Shown one piece after another: positions 27,333 through 35,515 of a stretch of DNA of 64,000 nucleotides (the first letter of the stretch is position 1; each line of letters begins with the position of its first letter). The position numbers and the translations under genes were made by a program. Source of the stretch: Shinella zoogloeoides (GTDB lineage Bacteria > Pseudomonadota > Alphaproteobacteria > Rhizobiales > Rhizobiaceae); the NCBI RefSeq assembly GCF_020883495.1, contig NZ_CP086610.1, positions 1,841,501-1,905,500 of the forward strand. Direction: 5' to 3'. The notes under the pieces are model-generated. The model made no database searches and was not told the origin of the DNA. It was given only the letters and a program-made list of their open reading frames with translations.

Positions 27333-27347
27333 CGTTATAGCATAACG
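27333..27347. promoter_or_regulatory. Zur-box-like palindrome 1 (znuC/znuA intergenic)
   Basis: CGTTAT AGC ATAACG is a perfect 6+3+6 inverted repeat, 36 bp upstream of the znuC start. It fits the GTTAT-N3-ATAAC type of site reported for alphaproteobacterial Zur. Confidence 0.7.
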
Positions 27348-27353
27348 CAATTG

Positions 27354-27370
27354 ATGTAATAACATTACAT
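27354..27370. promoter_or_regulatory. Zur-box-like palindrome 2 (znuA side)
   Basis: ATGTAAT AAC ATTACAT is a perfect 7+3+7 inverted repeat ending 22 bp before the znuA start codon. Position and symmetry suit a repressor site overlapping the znuA promoter or start region. Confidence 0.7.
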
Positions 27371-27392
27371 TTCCATTCAAGACGGAGATCCC

Positions 27393-28424
27393 ATGCAAAA
27401 GGCCATTCGCACCCTCCTTCTTTCCACCGCCCTTTTCGCCGCCGGCACAGCGGCGGCGCGGGCCGAAACACCCAAGGTGGTGGTATCGATCAAGCCGATC
27501 CATTCGCTCGTTTCGGCGATCATGCAAGGCGTCGGCGAACCGAGCCTCATCGTGGACGGGGCGGCCTCGCCGCACACCTATTCGCTCAAGCCCTCCAATG
27601 CGGCCGCGCTGCAGGATGCCGACGTCATCTTCTGGGTCGGCCATGGGCTGGAGGCGTTTCTGGAAAAGCCGCTGGAATCGCTCGGCGGCAAGGCGACCGT
27701 CGTCGAACTGGACGATGCTCCCGGTCTTGAAAAGCTGCCTTTCCGCGAAGGCGGCCCTTTCGAGGCACATGTGCATGAGGGCGAGGAAGGCCACGACCAT
27801 GCCCATGAAGCCGATGAGAACGGTCACGACCATACCAAGGAGGCCGAGGGCCACGATCATGCGCAAGGCGAGGAAGCCAGCCACGAGGGGCATGAACATG
27901 GCGAATTCGACATGCATCTCTGGCTGAGCCCGGACAATGCCCGCGCCATCGCCGCCGAAGCTGCAAAGGTCCTCGCTGAGAAGGACCCTGCCAATGCCGA
28001 GACCTACAACAGGAACCTCGCCAGCCTGAACGACAGGCTCGCAGCCCTCGACAAGGAGCTTGCCGAGACGGTCGCGCCGGTGAAGGACAAGCCTTTCATC
28101 GTCTTCCACGACGCCTACCAGTATTTCGAGCACCACTACGGCGTGCTGGCTGCCGGCTCCATCACCGTCAGCCCGGAAACCCTGCCCGGCGCGGAGCGCC
28201 TGACGCAGATCCGCGACAAGGTGAAGACGCTCGGCGCGACCTGCGTCTTCGCCGAACCGCAATTCGAGCCGAAGCTGGTGAATGTCGTGATCGAGGGCAC
28301 GCCGGCGAAATCCGGCACGCTTGACCCCGAAGCCGCCACACTGGACCCCGGCCCGGACCTCTACTTCACCCTGATGAAGAGCATCGCCACATCGCTCAGC
28401 GATTGCCTCGGACAGCCGGGCTGA
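27393..28424 (+). CDS. znuA: Zinc ABC transporter substrate-binding protein ZnuA
   Basis: 343 aa cluster A-I metal-binding protein. Residues 1-22 form a signal peptide (TLLLSTALFAAGTAAARA), so it is periplasmic. Zinc ligands are expected in GAASPHTYSLKPSNA, in FDMHLWLSPDNA, in IVFHDAYQYFEHHYG and in the C-terminal DPE-type motif TLDPEAATLDPG. Between them lies the flexible His/Asp/Glu-rich loop typical of ZnuA (about residues 128-170; HVHEGEEGHDHAHEADENGH). The gene is monocistronic, with an intrinsic terminator downstream and a Zur-box-like site upstream. Confidence 0.96.
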   Translation: MQKAIRTLLLSTALFAAGTAAARAETPKVVVSIKPIHSLVSAIMQGVGEPSLIVDGAASPHTYSLKPSNAAALQDADVIFWVGHGLEAFLEKPLESLGGKATVVELDDAPGLEKLPFREGGPFEAHVHEGEEGHDHAHEADENGHDHTKEAEGHDHAQGEEASHEGHEHGEFDMHLWLSPDNARAIAAEAAKVLAEKDPANAETYNRNLASLNDRLAALDKELAETVAPVKDKPFIVFHDAYQYFEHHYGVLAAGSITVSPETLPGAERLTQIRDKVKTLGATCVFAEPQFEPKLVNVVIEGTPAKSGTLDPEAATLDPGPDLYFTLMKSIATSLSDCLGQPG

Positions 28425-28457
28425 ACCACACGGCCTTGCAGCAAACGAACCAGCGAA

Positions 28458-28480
28458 GGCGGGACCCATCCCGCCTTTTT
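28458..28480 (+). terminator. Intrinsic terminator of znuA
   Basis: GGCGGGA (28458-28464) pairs with TCCCGCC (28469-28475) around CCCA, followed by TTTTT (28476-28480). It separates znuA from the downstream GTPase gene, which therefore needs its own promoter. Confidence 0.88.
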
Positions 28481-28490
28481 CAGCCGATCA

Positions 28491-28509
28491 AATGTAATGG
28501 TATAACATT
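28491..28509. promoter_or_regulatory. Zur-box-like palindrome 3 (COG0523 GTPase)
   Basis: AATGTAAT GGT ATAACATT is an 8+3+8 inverted repeat with one mismatch, 14 bp before the GTPase start and just after the znuA terminator. It combines the arms seen at the two znu sites, which is the main evidence that the GTPase belongs to the Zur regulon. Confidence 0.72.
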
Positions 28510-28523
28510 AAAGGCAAATCCCG

Positions 28524-29729
28524 ATGGACAACCGCCTCCCCGTCACCGTCCTCTCCGGCTTCCTCGGCGCCGGCAAGACGACGCTGCTGAACCACGTCCT
28601 CAACAACCGCAGCGGCCTGCGCGTCGCCGTCATCGTCAACGACATGAGCGAAGTGAACATCGACGCCGCCCTCATTCGGGACGGCGGGGCGGACCTGTCG
28701 CGCACTGGCGAGCAACTCGTCGAAATGACGAACGGCTGCATCTGCTGCACGCTGCGCGACGACCTCCTGAACGAGGTACGACGCCTCGCGGAAATGGACC
28801 GCTTCGACTACCTGCTGATCGAATCCAGCGGCATTTCCGAGCCGCTGCCCGTCGCCACCACCTTCGATTTCCGCGACGAACATGGCCGCAGCCTGTCGGA
28901 TGTCGCCCGCCTCGATACGATGGTCACGGTCGTCGACACCGCAAACCTCCTCAAGGATTACGGCTCTCAGGATTTCCTCGCCGAGCGCGGCGAAACGGCG
29001 GGCGAAGGCGATACGCGCACGCTGGTGGAACTGCTGGTCGAGCAGATCGAATTCGCCGACATCGTGGTGCTCAACAAGGCAAGCGCGGCAAGCCCCGCCG
29101 ACCTCCTTGCCGCCCGCCAGATCGTCGGCGGCCTCAATGCCGGCGCCCGCATCATCGAGACGGATTTCGGCCGCGTCGAACTCGCCGATATCCTCGGCAC
29201 CGGCCGTTTCGATTTCGAGAAGGCGAGCGAGCATCCGCTCTGGTTCAAGGAACTGCACGGCTTCCGGGATCATGTGCCGGAGACCGAGGAATACGGCATC
29301 CGTTCCTTCGTCTACAGGGCGAAGCAGCCCTTCCACCCTGCCCGCTTCAAGGCCTTTCTCGACGAGAGCTGGCCGGGCGTCATCCGCGCCAAGGGTTTCT
29401 TCTGGCTCGCCACCCGCCCGCATCATGTCGGGGAATTGAGCCAGGCGGGTGCGCTGGTGAGAAGCGGCAGGCTTGGCCTCTGGTGGGCTTCCGTACCGCG
29501 GGAGCACTGGCCGCAGGATCGGGCAGCGCGGGACGCCATCGCCCGCCATGCGGATCCGATCTGGGGCGACCGGCGGCAGGAACTCGTCTTCATCGGCGCG
29601 GACCCGATGGATGAAGCCGATATCCGTCGCCGGCTCGATGCCTGTCTCGTGGAAGCGGACAGCTTCGAGCCTGCCCGGTGGGCGACCCTGCCGGACCCGT
29701 TTCCTGTCTGGGTCCGGCAGGTGAGCTGA
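28524..29729 (+). CDS. COG0523 GTPase, probable Zur-regulated zinc metallochaperone
   Basis: 401 aa CobW/ZigA-type GTPase. The G1 loop is [16 protein letters not shown], the COG0523 metal motif is [13 protein letters not shown] (CxCC), and ESSGISEP and VVLNKASA (NKxD-like) follow. The C-terminal CobW_C domain begins near residue 265 ([19 protein letters not shown]). The Zur-type operator and location next to znuA point to zinc allocation under starvation, not to cobalamin synthesis. Client enzyme unknown. The cob genes elsewhere in the window are far away. It converges with the aldo/keto reductase gene. Confidence 0.88.
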   Translation: MDNRLPVTVLSGFLGAGKTTLLNHVLNNRSGLRVAVIVNDMSEVNIDAALIRDGGADLSRTGEQLVEMTNGCICCTLRDDLLNEVRRLAEMDRFDYLLIESSGISEPLPVATTFDFRDEHGRSLSDVARLDTMVTVVDTANLLKDYGSQDFLAERGETAGEGDTRTLVELLVEQIEFADIVVLNKASAASPADLLAARQIVGGLNAGARIIETDFGRVELADILGTGRFDFEKASEHPLWFKELHGFRDHVPETEEYGIRSFVYRAKQPFHPARFKAFLDESWPGVIRAKGFFWLATRPHHVGELSQAGALVRSGRLGLWWASVPREHWPQDRAARDAIARHADPIWGDRRQELVFIGADPMDEADIRRRLDACLVEADSFEPARWATLPDPFPVWVRQVS

Positions 29730-29733
29730 AATG

Positions 29734-30765
29734 TCAGTCGCGTTCGGCGGAGCTGGCCCACAGGTTGATGTCGGCCTCCCTGGCGTAGACATCGATCTCG
29801 GCCAGTTCCTCGGCGGTGAAATCGGGGTTTTCCAGCGCCTTGACGCAATCGACGATCTGCGCGGAGCGGCTGGCGCCGATCAGCGCCGAGGTGATGCGAC
29901 CGCCGCGCAGCACCCAGGCGAGCGCCATCTGCGCCAGCGTCTGGCCGCGCTTTTCGGCGATGGCGTTCAGCTTGCGGATATTGTCGAGGATTTCCGGGCG
30001 GATGAAGTCCTTCTTGAGGAAGTGGTTCAGCGCCGCGCGGCTGTCGCCCGGAATGCCGCCGAGATATTTCGTGGTCAGCATGCCCTGCGCCAGCGGCGAG
30101 AAGACGATGGAGCCGATGCCGAGGTCTTCGAGCGTATCGACGAGGCCGTCGTCCTCGATCCAGCGGTTGAGCATGGAATAGCTCGGCTGGTGGATGAGGC
30201 AGGGCGTGCCGAGATCCTTCAGGATCGCGGCGGCCTCGCGGGTGCGCTGCGAATTGTAGGAGGAGATGCCGACATAGAGCGCGCGGCCGGAGCGCACGAT
30301 ATGGTCGAGCGCGCCGCAGGTCTCTTCCAGCGGCGTATCCGGGTCGAAGCGGTGGGAGTAGAAGATATCGACATAGTCGAGGCCCATGCGCTTCAGACTC
30401 TGGTCGCAGGAGGCGATTAGGTACTTGCGGCTGCCCCACTCGCCGTAAGGACCCGGCCACATGTCGTAGCCGGCCTTGGAGGAGATGATCAGCTCGTCGC
30501 GCAGCGCCTTGAAATCGGTGCGCAGGATTTCGCCGAAGGCGATCTCGGCGGTGCCGGCCGGCGGGCCGTAATTGTTGGCGAGGTCGAAATGGGTGATACC
30601 AAGGTCGAAGGCCGTGCGGCACATGTCGACCTTGCGGTCATGCGGCGTGTCGTCGCCGAAATTGTGCCAGAGGCCGAGCGAGATCGCCGGCAGCTTCAGG
30701 CCGGAGCGTCCCACGCGGTTGTAGGTCATCGTGTCGTAACGGTTTTCCGCCGGCTGCCAGGCCAT
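29734..30765 (-). CDS. Aldo/keto reductase, L-glyceraldehyde 3-phosphate reductase type
   Basis: 343 aa NADPH-dependent aldo/keto reductase of the YghZ/KCNAB branch. Blocks: YNRVGRSGLKLPAISLGLW, active-site FDLANNYGPPAGTAEIAFG with the catalytic Asp and Tyr, SSKAGYDMWPGPYGEWGSRK with the catalytic Lys, SLKRMGLDYVDIFYSHRFD, and the cofactor site GIGSIVFSPLAQGML and ALIGASRSAQI. E. coli YghZ reduces L-glyceraldehyde 3-phosphate and detoxifies methylglyoxal. The physiological substrate here is not known. Start 30765 (MAWQPAENR) is preferred over 30804. Confidence 0.88.
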   Translation of the reverse strand: MAWQPAENRYDTMTYNRVGRSGLKLPAISLGLWHNFGDDTPHDRKVDMCRTAFDLGITHFDLANNYGPPAGTAEIAFGEILRTDFKALRDELIISSKAGYDMWPGPYGEWGSRKYLIASCDQSLKRMGLDYVDIFYSHRFDPDTPLEETCGALDHIVRSGRALYVGISSYNSQRTREAAAILKDLGTPCLIHQPSYSMLNRWIEDDGLVDTLEDLGIGSIVFSPLAQGMLTTKYLGGIPGDSRAALNHFLKKDFIRPEILDNIRKLNAIAEKRGQTLAQMALAWVLRGGRITSALIGASRSAQIVDCVKALENPDFTAEELAEIDVYAREADINLWASSAERD

Positions 30766-30836
30766 GGTCGCGTTCCTTTGTCTGCATTTGGATTGTGCCT
30801 GCATAGCGCTCCCGTGCCGGTATTAACAAGGGGCTT

Positions 30837-30980
30837 TTGCCCCTCGCCCTAACCCTCTCCCCGCAAGCGGGGAGAGGGGACGTGCCCCACGCAAGGCTGG
30901 AGATGTGGGAAGCCGGCGAGGCATATCCCTTCTCCCCGCTGCGGGGAGAAGGTGGCCGGCAGGCCGGATGAGGGGCAGCG
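30837..30980. repeat. RIME-like intergenic palindromic element
   Basis: Two palindromes make up the element. CCCTCTCCCCGC (30853-30864) pairs with GCGGGGAGAGGG (30867-30878). CCTTCTCCCCGC (30928-30939) pairs with GCGGGGAGAAGG (30941-30952). They are followed by GGCCGGCAGGCCGGATGAGG. This is the structure of Rhizobium-specific intergenic mosaic elements. It lies between the aldo/keto reductase start and the Gfo/Idh/MocA gene stop. Confidence 0.8.
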
Positions 30981-30986
30981 CCGCCA

Positions 30987-32120
30987 CTATCGCAGCAGCG
31001 ACCGCGCCTCCTCGATGCCCAGCGCAGCCGGTTGGGTGCAGGTGGTCACGATGTCGATCGCCCTGCCCTCGTCCGCCGAGCGCAGGATCGCCGTCAGCAC
31101 GTCGATCGTGTGCAGCGAGCGGTCGAGCGAGCAGCGATAGTCGCGGCCGGTCGTCACCGCCTCCATCATGTCGGCAAGGCCGATGCCGCGGTAATTGGCC
31201 TGCTTGCCCCAGTCGAACTGGTAGTTCTGCGCGGTCAGCGGATGATCCCAGACCTCCACTTCCTTCGGCTCCTTGTCGTCGCCGGCGACCTCGACCTTGC
31301 CGCCGAAGAAGTTCGGGTCCGGCACGAAGACCGCGCCATCGGTGCCGTAAAGCTCCATGTTCTGGTGGCGATGCGCCCAGACGTCCCAGCTCGCCATCAG
31401 CGCGATCTGCGCACCGCTGACGAATTCGAGGATGGCATGGATATTCGTCGCGACCACCACCGGCACCTTTTCGCCAAGGCGCGGGCCGTTGCCGATCACC
31501 CGTTCCCCGCGCGCCTTGTTGGCGAGCGCCACGACGCGCTTCACCGGGCCGACGAGGTTGACGAGATTGTTGACGTAATACGGCCCCATGTCGAGGATCG
31601 GCCCGCCGCCCGGCGCGAAGAAGAAGTCCGGGTTCGGGTGCCAGCTTTCCATGCCCGGCCCCAGCACATGCGCCGTGCCCGACATGATCTTGCCGAGCTT
31701 GCCGCTATCGATGAGATGGCGCACGAACTGGTGCGCGCCGCCGAGATAGGTGTCCGGCGCCGAGCCGACCTTCAGGCTCTTCGCATCCGCGATGCGGCGC
31801 AGGTCCTCGCCCTGTTCGAGCGAGAGCACGAAGGGCTTTTCCGAATAGACGTGCTTGCCCGCTTCCAATGCCTGTTTCGAGACGGGATAATGCGCCTCGG
31901 GGATCGTGAGGTTCACGACGACATCCACCTCGGGATTGGCGAGCAACGCGCCGATCTCCTGCGCCGGCACGCCGAACTCTTCCGAACGCGCTTTGGATGC
32001 GGCGGGATTGATATCGGCGCAGGCGACGAGCTTCAGGTTCCTGAAGGTCGGGATCAGCTTGAAGTAAGCGCCCGAAATGTTGCCGCAGCCGATGATGCCG
32101 ACTCCGTATTCCTTGCTCAT
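30987..32120 (-). CDS. Gfo/Idh/MocA family sugar oxidoreductase
   Basis: 377 aa. The N-terminal Rossmann fold has VGIIGCGNISGAYFKLIPTF, then VVNLTIPEAHYPVSKQALE and the conserved HVYSEKPFVLSLEQG with the EKP lysine. The C-terminal alpha/beta domain contains GGGPILDMGPYYVNNLVNL, in which the active-site Asp and Tyr/His equivalents are expected. Such enzymes oxidise sugars or inositols with NAD(P). Position at the 3' end of the sugar-uptake operon, 11 bp after the TIM-barrel isomerase gene, suggests a role in processing the imported sugar. Substrate unresolved. Confidence 0.88.
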   Translation of the reverse strand: MSKEYGVGIIGCGNISGAYFKLIPTFRNLKLVACADINPAASKARSEEFGVPAQEIGALLANPEVDVVVNLTIPEAHYPVSKQALEAGKHVYSEKPFVLSLEQGEDLRRIADAKSLKVGSAPDTYLGGAHQFVRHLIDSGKLGKIMSGTAHVLGPGMESWHPNPDFFFAPGGGPILDMGPYYVNNLVNLVGPVKRVVALANKARGERVIGNGPRLGEKVPVVVATNIHAILEFVSGAQIALMASWDVWAHRHQNMELYGTDGAVFVPDPNFFGGKVEVAGDDKEPKEVEVWDHPLTAQNYQFDWGKQANYRGIGLADMMEAVTTGRDYRCSLDRSLHTIDVLTAILRSADEGRAIDIVTTCTQPAALGIEEARSLLR

Positions 32121-32131
32121 GACGCAGCTCC

Positions 32132-32893
32132 TCAGAATGCCTTGACGGACGCGATGGAGCGGGTGGCAAGCCGGGCGATATCCTTCGGATTGTCGTGCTC
32201 CACGATGTAGTGGCGGACCGGCGTGCCGGCGAGCGCCTTGGCGAGATCGCCCCACGGAACGGTGCCGTGGCCGACATCCGCCCAGCCGTCCTCGTCGGCG
32301 TTCTCACCCTTCGGCGCGATGTCCTTGACATGCACGGCGGCGATACGGTTGCCGTATTTCGCGATCCACGCGAAGGGATCGGCGCCGCCGCGGATGATCC
32401 AGGCGATATCCGCCTCCCAGGCAAGGTCCGGCCCGCCTTCGAAGAGGTGATCCTGCGGCACAGAGCCGTCGGGCAGCGTGAAGAATTCGAAATCGTGGTT
32501 ATGCCAGCCGAAGGTGAGACCCGCCGCGCGGATCGGCACGCCGGCCTTCTGCAGCCGCTCGCCGAGCGCGCGCCAGCCGGCGGCGTCCGTCGGGCGCTCC
32601 TCGGGCGTCAGGTAGGGGCAGTAGACCGCCTCGATGCCGAGCGTGCGGCAGATCGCGATCACGCGGTCCGGCTCGGCCTCCAGCATGTCGAGGCCGAAAT
32701 GGGCGGTCGGCATGGCGAGGCCGTTGGCGTCGAGATCGGCCTTGATCTGCTGGATGGCGGCATCGTCAAGCGCGGCGTAGAGCGCGCTGTAGCCTTCGAC
32801 CTGCTTATAGCCGGCATCGGCGAGGATGCGGAACACCTCGGCGAAGGGCTGGAAGTTGCGGGCGCTGTAGAGCTGGAAGCTGACTGTCTGCAT
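32132..32893 (-). CDS. Sugar phosphate isomerase/epimerase-like TIM-barrel protein
   Basis: 253 aa of the AP-endonuclease-2/xylose-isomerase-like TIM-barrel family (IolE/IolI-type). Blocks: VSFQLYSARNFQPFAEVFRI, MPTAHFGLDMLEAEPDR, LTFGWHNHDFEFF, WEADIAWIIRGGADP, IAAVHVKDIAPKGEN and HYIVEHDNPKD. The His, Glu and Asp residues in these strands would bind a divalent metal. Pairing with a Gfo/Idh/MocA dehydrogenase is common in sugar and inositol pathways. Reaction unknown. It lies 15 bp downstream of the mannosidase gene on the same strand. Confidence 0.85.
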   Translation of the reverse strand: MQTVSFQLYSARNFQPFAEVFRILADAGYKQVEGYSALYAALDDAAIQQIKADLDANGLAMPTAHFGLDMLEAEPDRVIAICRTLGIEAVYCPYLTPEERPTDAAGWRALGERLQKAGVPIRAAGLTFGWHNHDFEFFTLPDGSVPQDHLFEGGPDLAWEADIAWIIRGGADPFAWIAKYGNRIAAVHVKDIAPKGENADEDGWADVGHGTVPWGDLAKALAGTPVRHYIVEHDNPKDIARLATRSIASVKAF

Positions 32894-32908
32894 GATTGTC
32901 TCCTCAAA

Positions 32909-35362
32909 CTATTCGATATTCGTCTGGCAGGAATGGAGATCCAGCCAGCTAAACTGCGGAACCACACCGCTTTGCGCGGGCGTGAAGATGACGGTGCGGC
33001 GCTCGCCGGCCGTCAGGTCGAAGGCATTGTCGGACCAGCGGCCGGCAACGTCCGCCTCGAGCATGACGTGCAGCGCAAGGCCGGTGGCGGAAGCCGTGAC
33101 CGTGAAGGCGCCGTCGTCGCGCGGCGCGGCGTCGAGCGTCAGGCCGGAGGCTGCAAGGTCGAGCGCCTTGTAGTTGACAGAGACGTGATGCCCCTCGCCC
33201 TTCATGCCGTTAGAGGCCTCGAAGGACCAGAAGAGCAGCGTGTCTTCCGGCAGGTCGGCGGCAAAGACGGAGAACAGCATCTCCGCCTTGTCCGGCCCGC
33301 AGGCGCCCTCGGCGCTGCGATAGGGCCGGCGCTCGCCGGAAAGCGAGACGAGCCAGGTGTCGAGCCTGATGGAAACCGCCTCCGCCGTGTCGTTGACGAC
33401 GGAAAAGCCGATGGTCTCGCCGTCCTTCGAGGGAATGGCGGTGACGGCGACAGGCTGGAAGAAGCGGCGCACCATGTAGTGCATCGCCTTCCAGCTTCCG
33501 CCGTAGTCGAGGCTCGACCAGGAGGCGACCGGCCAGGTGTCGTTGAGCTGCCAGTAGAGCGTGCCCATGCAATGGGGCTTCAGCGAGCGCCAGTATTCGA
33601 CCGCCGTGCGGATGGCGAGGCCCTGCTGGATCTGGCTGAGATAGACGAAGCTCGGAAAATCCTTCGGGAAGCGGAAGTAGCGGAACATGGTGCCGGCGAT
33701 GCGCTCATTGCCGCCGTCGTTCTTCTGGTGGCTCTCCATGACCGGAGAGGCGATGTTCATGTCCTTGCGCTCGGCGAAAGTCTTCATGACAGGCATGGAC
33801 GTGTAGGACTGGAAGCCGAATTCCGAGCAGAAGCGCGGGCGCACGGTGCGGTAATTGTCGAACGACTTGTTCTCGTGCCAGACGGACCAGTAATGCATGT
33901 CGCCGGAACCGTCCGAATGCCAGGCATCGCCGAAATCGAGATAGCCGGAGGCCGGGCTGGAAGGCCACCAGATCGCGCCCGGCGCAGCCTTCTTCATCGC
34001 CACTTCGATGGTGCGGTTGAGGCGGTCGTAGGAGACGAGGTAGCGGTCGCGGTTCTCGCGGCTGGCATCGAACCATGTCAGCGCGCCGACCAGTTCGTTG
34101 TCGCCGCACCAGAGCACGACGGAGGGGTGCGAGGCGAGACGCCTCACCTGATAGTCCACCTCGGCCGCGACATTGTCGAGGAAATCGACGGTCGAGGGAT
34201 AGAGGTTGCAGGCGAACATGAAGTCCTGCCAGACCATCAGGCCCATCTCGTCGCAAAGGTCGTAGAACCAGTCCGGCTCGTAGAAGCCGCCGCCCCAGAC
34301 GCGCAGCATGTTCATGTTGGCGTCGACGGCCGATTGCAACAGGTCGCGCACGCCGGCGGGCGTGATGCGCGAGGGCAAGGCGTCGGCCGGGATCCAGTTC
34401 GCACCGCGGCAGAAGATTTCGCGGCCGTTGACCTTCAGCGCGAAGCGGCTGCCGGCCTCGTCCTTGTCGGTGATCAGCTCGACCTGCCGCAGGCCGATGC
34501 GGCGCACGACCGTCCCGGCCGGCGTCTCGACGCGCACGGCATAGATCGCCTGCTCGCCATGCCCCGCCGGCCACCAGAGTGCCGGCTTTTCGATGCGGAA
34601 CATGTGGGTAAGCTGCGTCTCGCCGGCATTGACGCCGATATCGAGCCGCACCCTCTCCTCGCCGAGCGCGAAATGCACCGGCATGATGCCCGGCTCGGCG
34701 GCGTGGAACGTGGCGGTGACATAGAGATCGACCGCGCCGTCCGCATGGTGGAACTGCCGGGTCGTGACATGCTCGATGCGGGCGACGACCAGCTTGCGCA
34801 GGGTGATTTCGCCATAGATGCCGAGCGGGGCGAGCGCGATGTTCCAGTCCCAGCCGAAATGGCACTGGGGCTTGCGCAGCATGTTGCCGTTGGGGATTGG
34901 CGAATTGCCGGGATGCCAGGGAATGAAGAAGGGCTGCTCCGCCTGCCGCACCGCGCCGGCCGCGATACTGGAATGGATCAGCACCTTCACCGTGTTCTCG
35001 CCGGCCTTCAGCGCATGGGTGACGTCGGGCCGGTAGCGGCGGAAACAATTGTCCGTGTCCTCGACCAGCACGCCGTTCACATAGACGGAGGCGACGGTGT
35101 CGATGCTGCTTATATCGAGATACCAGTCGCCCTCCAGCATTTCGGGGGCAAGGTCGAAGCTGCGCTCGATGGCCCAGTCCTTCTCCGCCACCCATTGCAC
35201 GTCCCGCTCGTTGCGGCCGGCATAGGGATCGAGGATGAGGCCGGCGGCGAGAAGCGCGCTGTGTACGTCGCCGGGCACGCGCATCGGCGCGCTGTGCTCG
35301 GCGTCGGTGCTGGCGAGCTGCCAGGTGCCGGAGAGGTCGATGGTGTCGGGTGTCTGGGTCAT
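32909..35362 (-). CDS. Glycoside hydrolase family 2 beta-mannosidase
   Basis: 817 aa. The GH2 sugar-binding domain (about 1-185) includes WQLASTDAEHSAPMRVPGDV and PQCHFGWDWNIALAPLGIYG. The (beta/alpha)8 domain has MLRVWGGGFYEPDWFYDLCD, the acid/base motif VVLWCGDNELVGAL (NE) and the nucleophile in FCSEFGFQSY. The FGWDW and WGGGFYE motifs are typical of beta-mannosidases and not of beta-galactosidases. There is no signal peptide, so it cleaves beta-mannosides after uptake in the cytoplasm. Start 35362 (MTQTPDTID) follows a RIME-like element; an upstream extension would lie inside that repeat. Confidence 0.9.
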   Translation of the reverse strand: MTQTPDTIDLSGTWQLASTDAEHSAPMRVPGDVHSALLAAGLILDPYAGRNERDVQWVAEKDWAIERSFDLAPEMLEGDWYLDISSIDTVASVYVNGVLVEDTDNCFRRYRPDVTHALKAGENTVKVLIHSSIAAGAVRQAEQPFFIPWHPGNSPIPNGNMLRKPQCHFGWDWNIALAPLGIYGEITLRKLVVARIEHVTTRQFHHADGAVDLYVTATFHAAEPGIMPVHFALGEERVRLDIGVNAGETQLTHMFRIEKPALWWPAGHGEQAIYAVRVETPAGTVVRRIGLRQVELITDKDEAGSRFALKVNGREIFCRGANWIPADALPSRITPAGVRDLLQSAVDANMNMLRVWGGGFYEPDWFYDLCDEMGLMVWQDFMFACNLYPSTVDFLDNVAAEVDYQVRRLASHPSVVLWCGDNELVGALTWFDASRENRDRYLVSYDRLNRTIEVAMKKAAPGAIWWPSSPASGYLDFGDAWHSDGSGDMHYWSVWHENKSFDNYRTVRPRFCSEFGFQSYTSMPVMKTFAERKDMNIASPVMESHQKNDGGNERIAGTMFRYFRFPKDFPSFVYLSQIQQGLAIRTAVEYWRSLKPHCMGTLYWQLNDTWPVASWSSLDYGGSWKAMHYMVRRFFQPVAVTAIPSKDGETIGFSVVNDTAEAVSIRLDTWLVSLSGERRPYRSAEGACGPDKAEMLFSVFAADLPEDTLLFWSFEASNGMKGEGHHVSVNYKALDLAASGLTLDAAPRDDGAFTVTASATGLALHVMLEADVAGRWSDNAFDLTAGERRTVIFTPAQSGVVPQFSWLDLHSCQTNIE

Positions 35363-35394
35363 GGTGTGATCTCTGAATCTCGCGGGTGGGGCCA

Positions 35395-35515
35395 GCCCCT
35401 CACCCTGCCCCTCTCCCCTCAAGCAGGGAGAAGGAAAGCAATGTTGCCGCATGTCTCCTTCTCCCCGCTCGCGGGCAGAAGATGGCCGGCAAGCCGGATA
35501 AGAGGCAGCCGGCCT
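35395..35515. repeat. Degenerate RIME-like element inside the sugar operon
   Basis: CCTGCCCCTCTCCCCTCAAG with CAGGGAGAAGG, then CTCCTTCTCCCCGCTCGCGG and GGCCGGCAAGCCGGATAAGA, reproduce the two-palindrome pattern of the copy at 30837-30980 with several mismatches. It fills the gap between the ATPase stop and the mannosidase start and may affect mRNA stability there. Confidence 0.7.

Noticed and set aside
27760..27910. His/Asp/Glu-rich repetitive stretch in znuA as a tandem repeat or insertion
   Set aside because: This is the normal histidine-rich metal loop of ZnuA proteins and stays in frame.
28524..29729. CobW of the cobalamin pathway
   Set aside because: The Zur-type operator and znuA neighbourhood favour a zinc role, and no cobalamin gene is within 20 kb.
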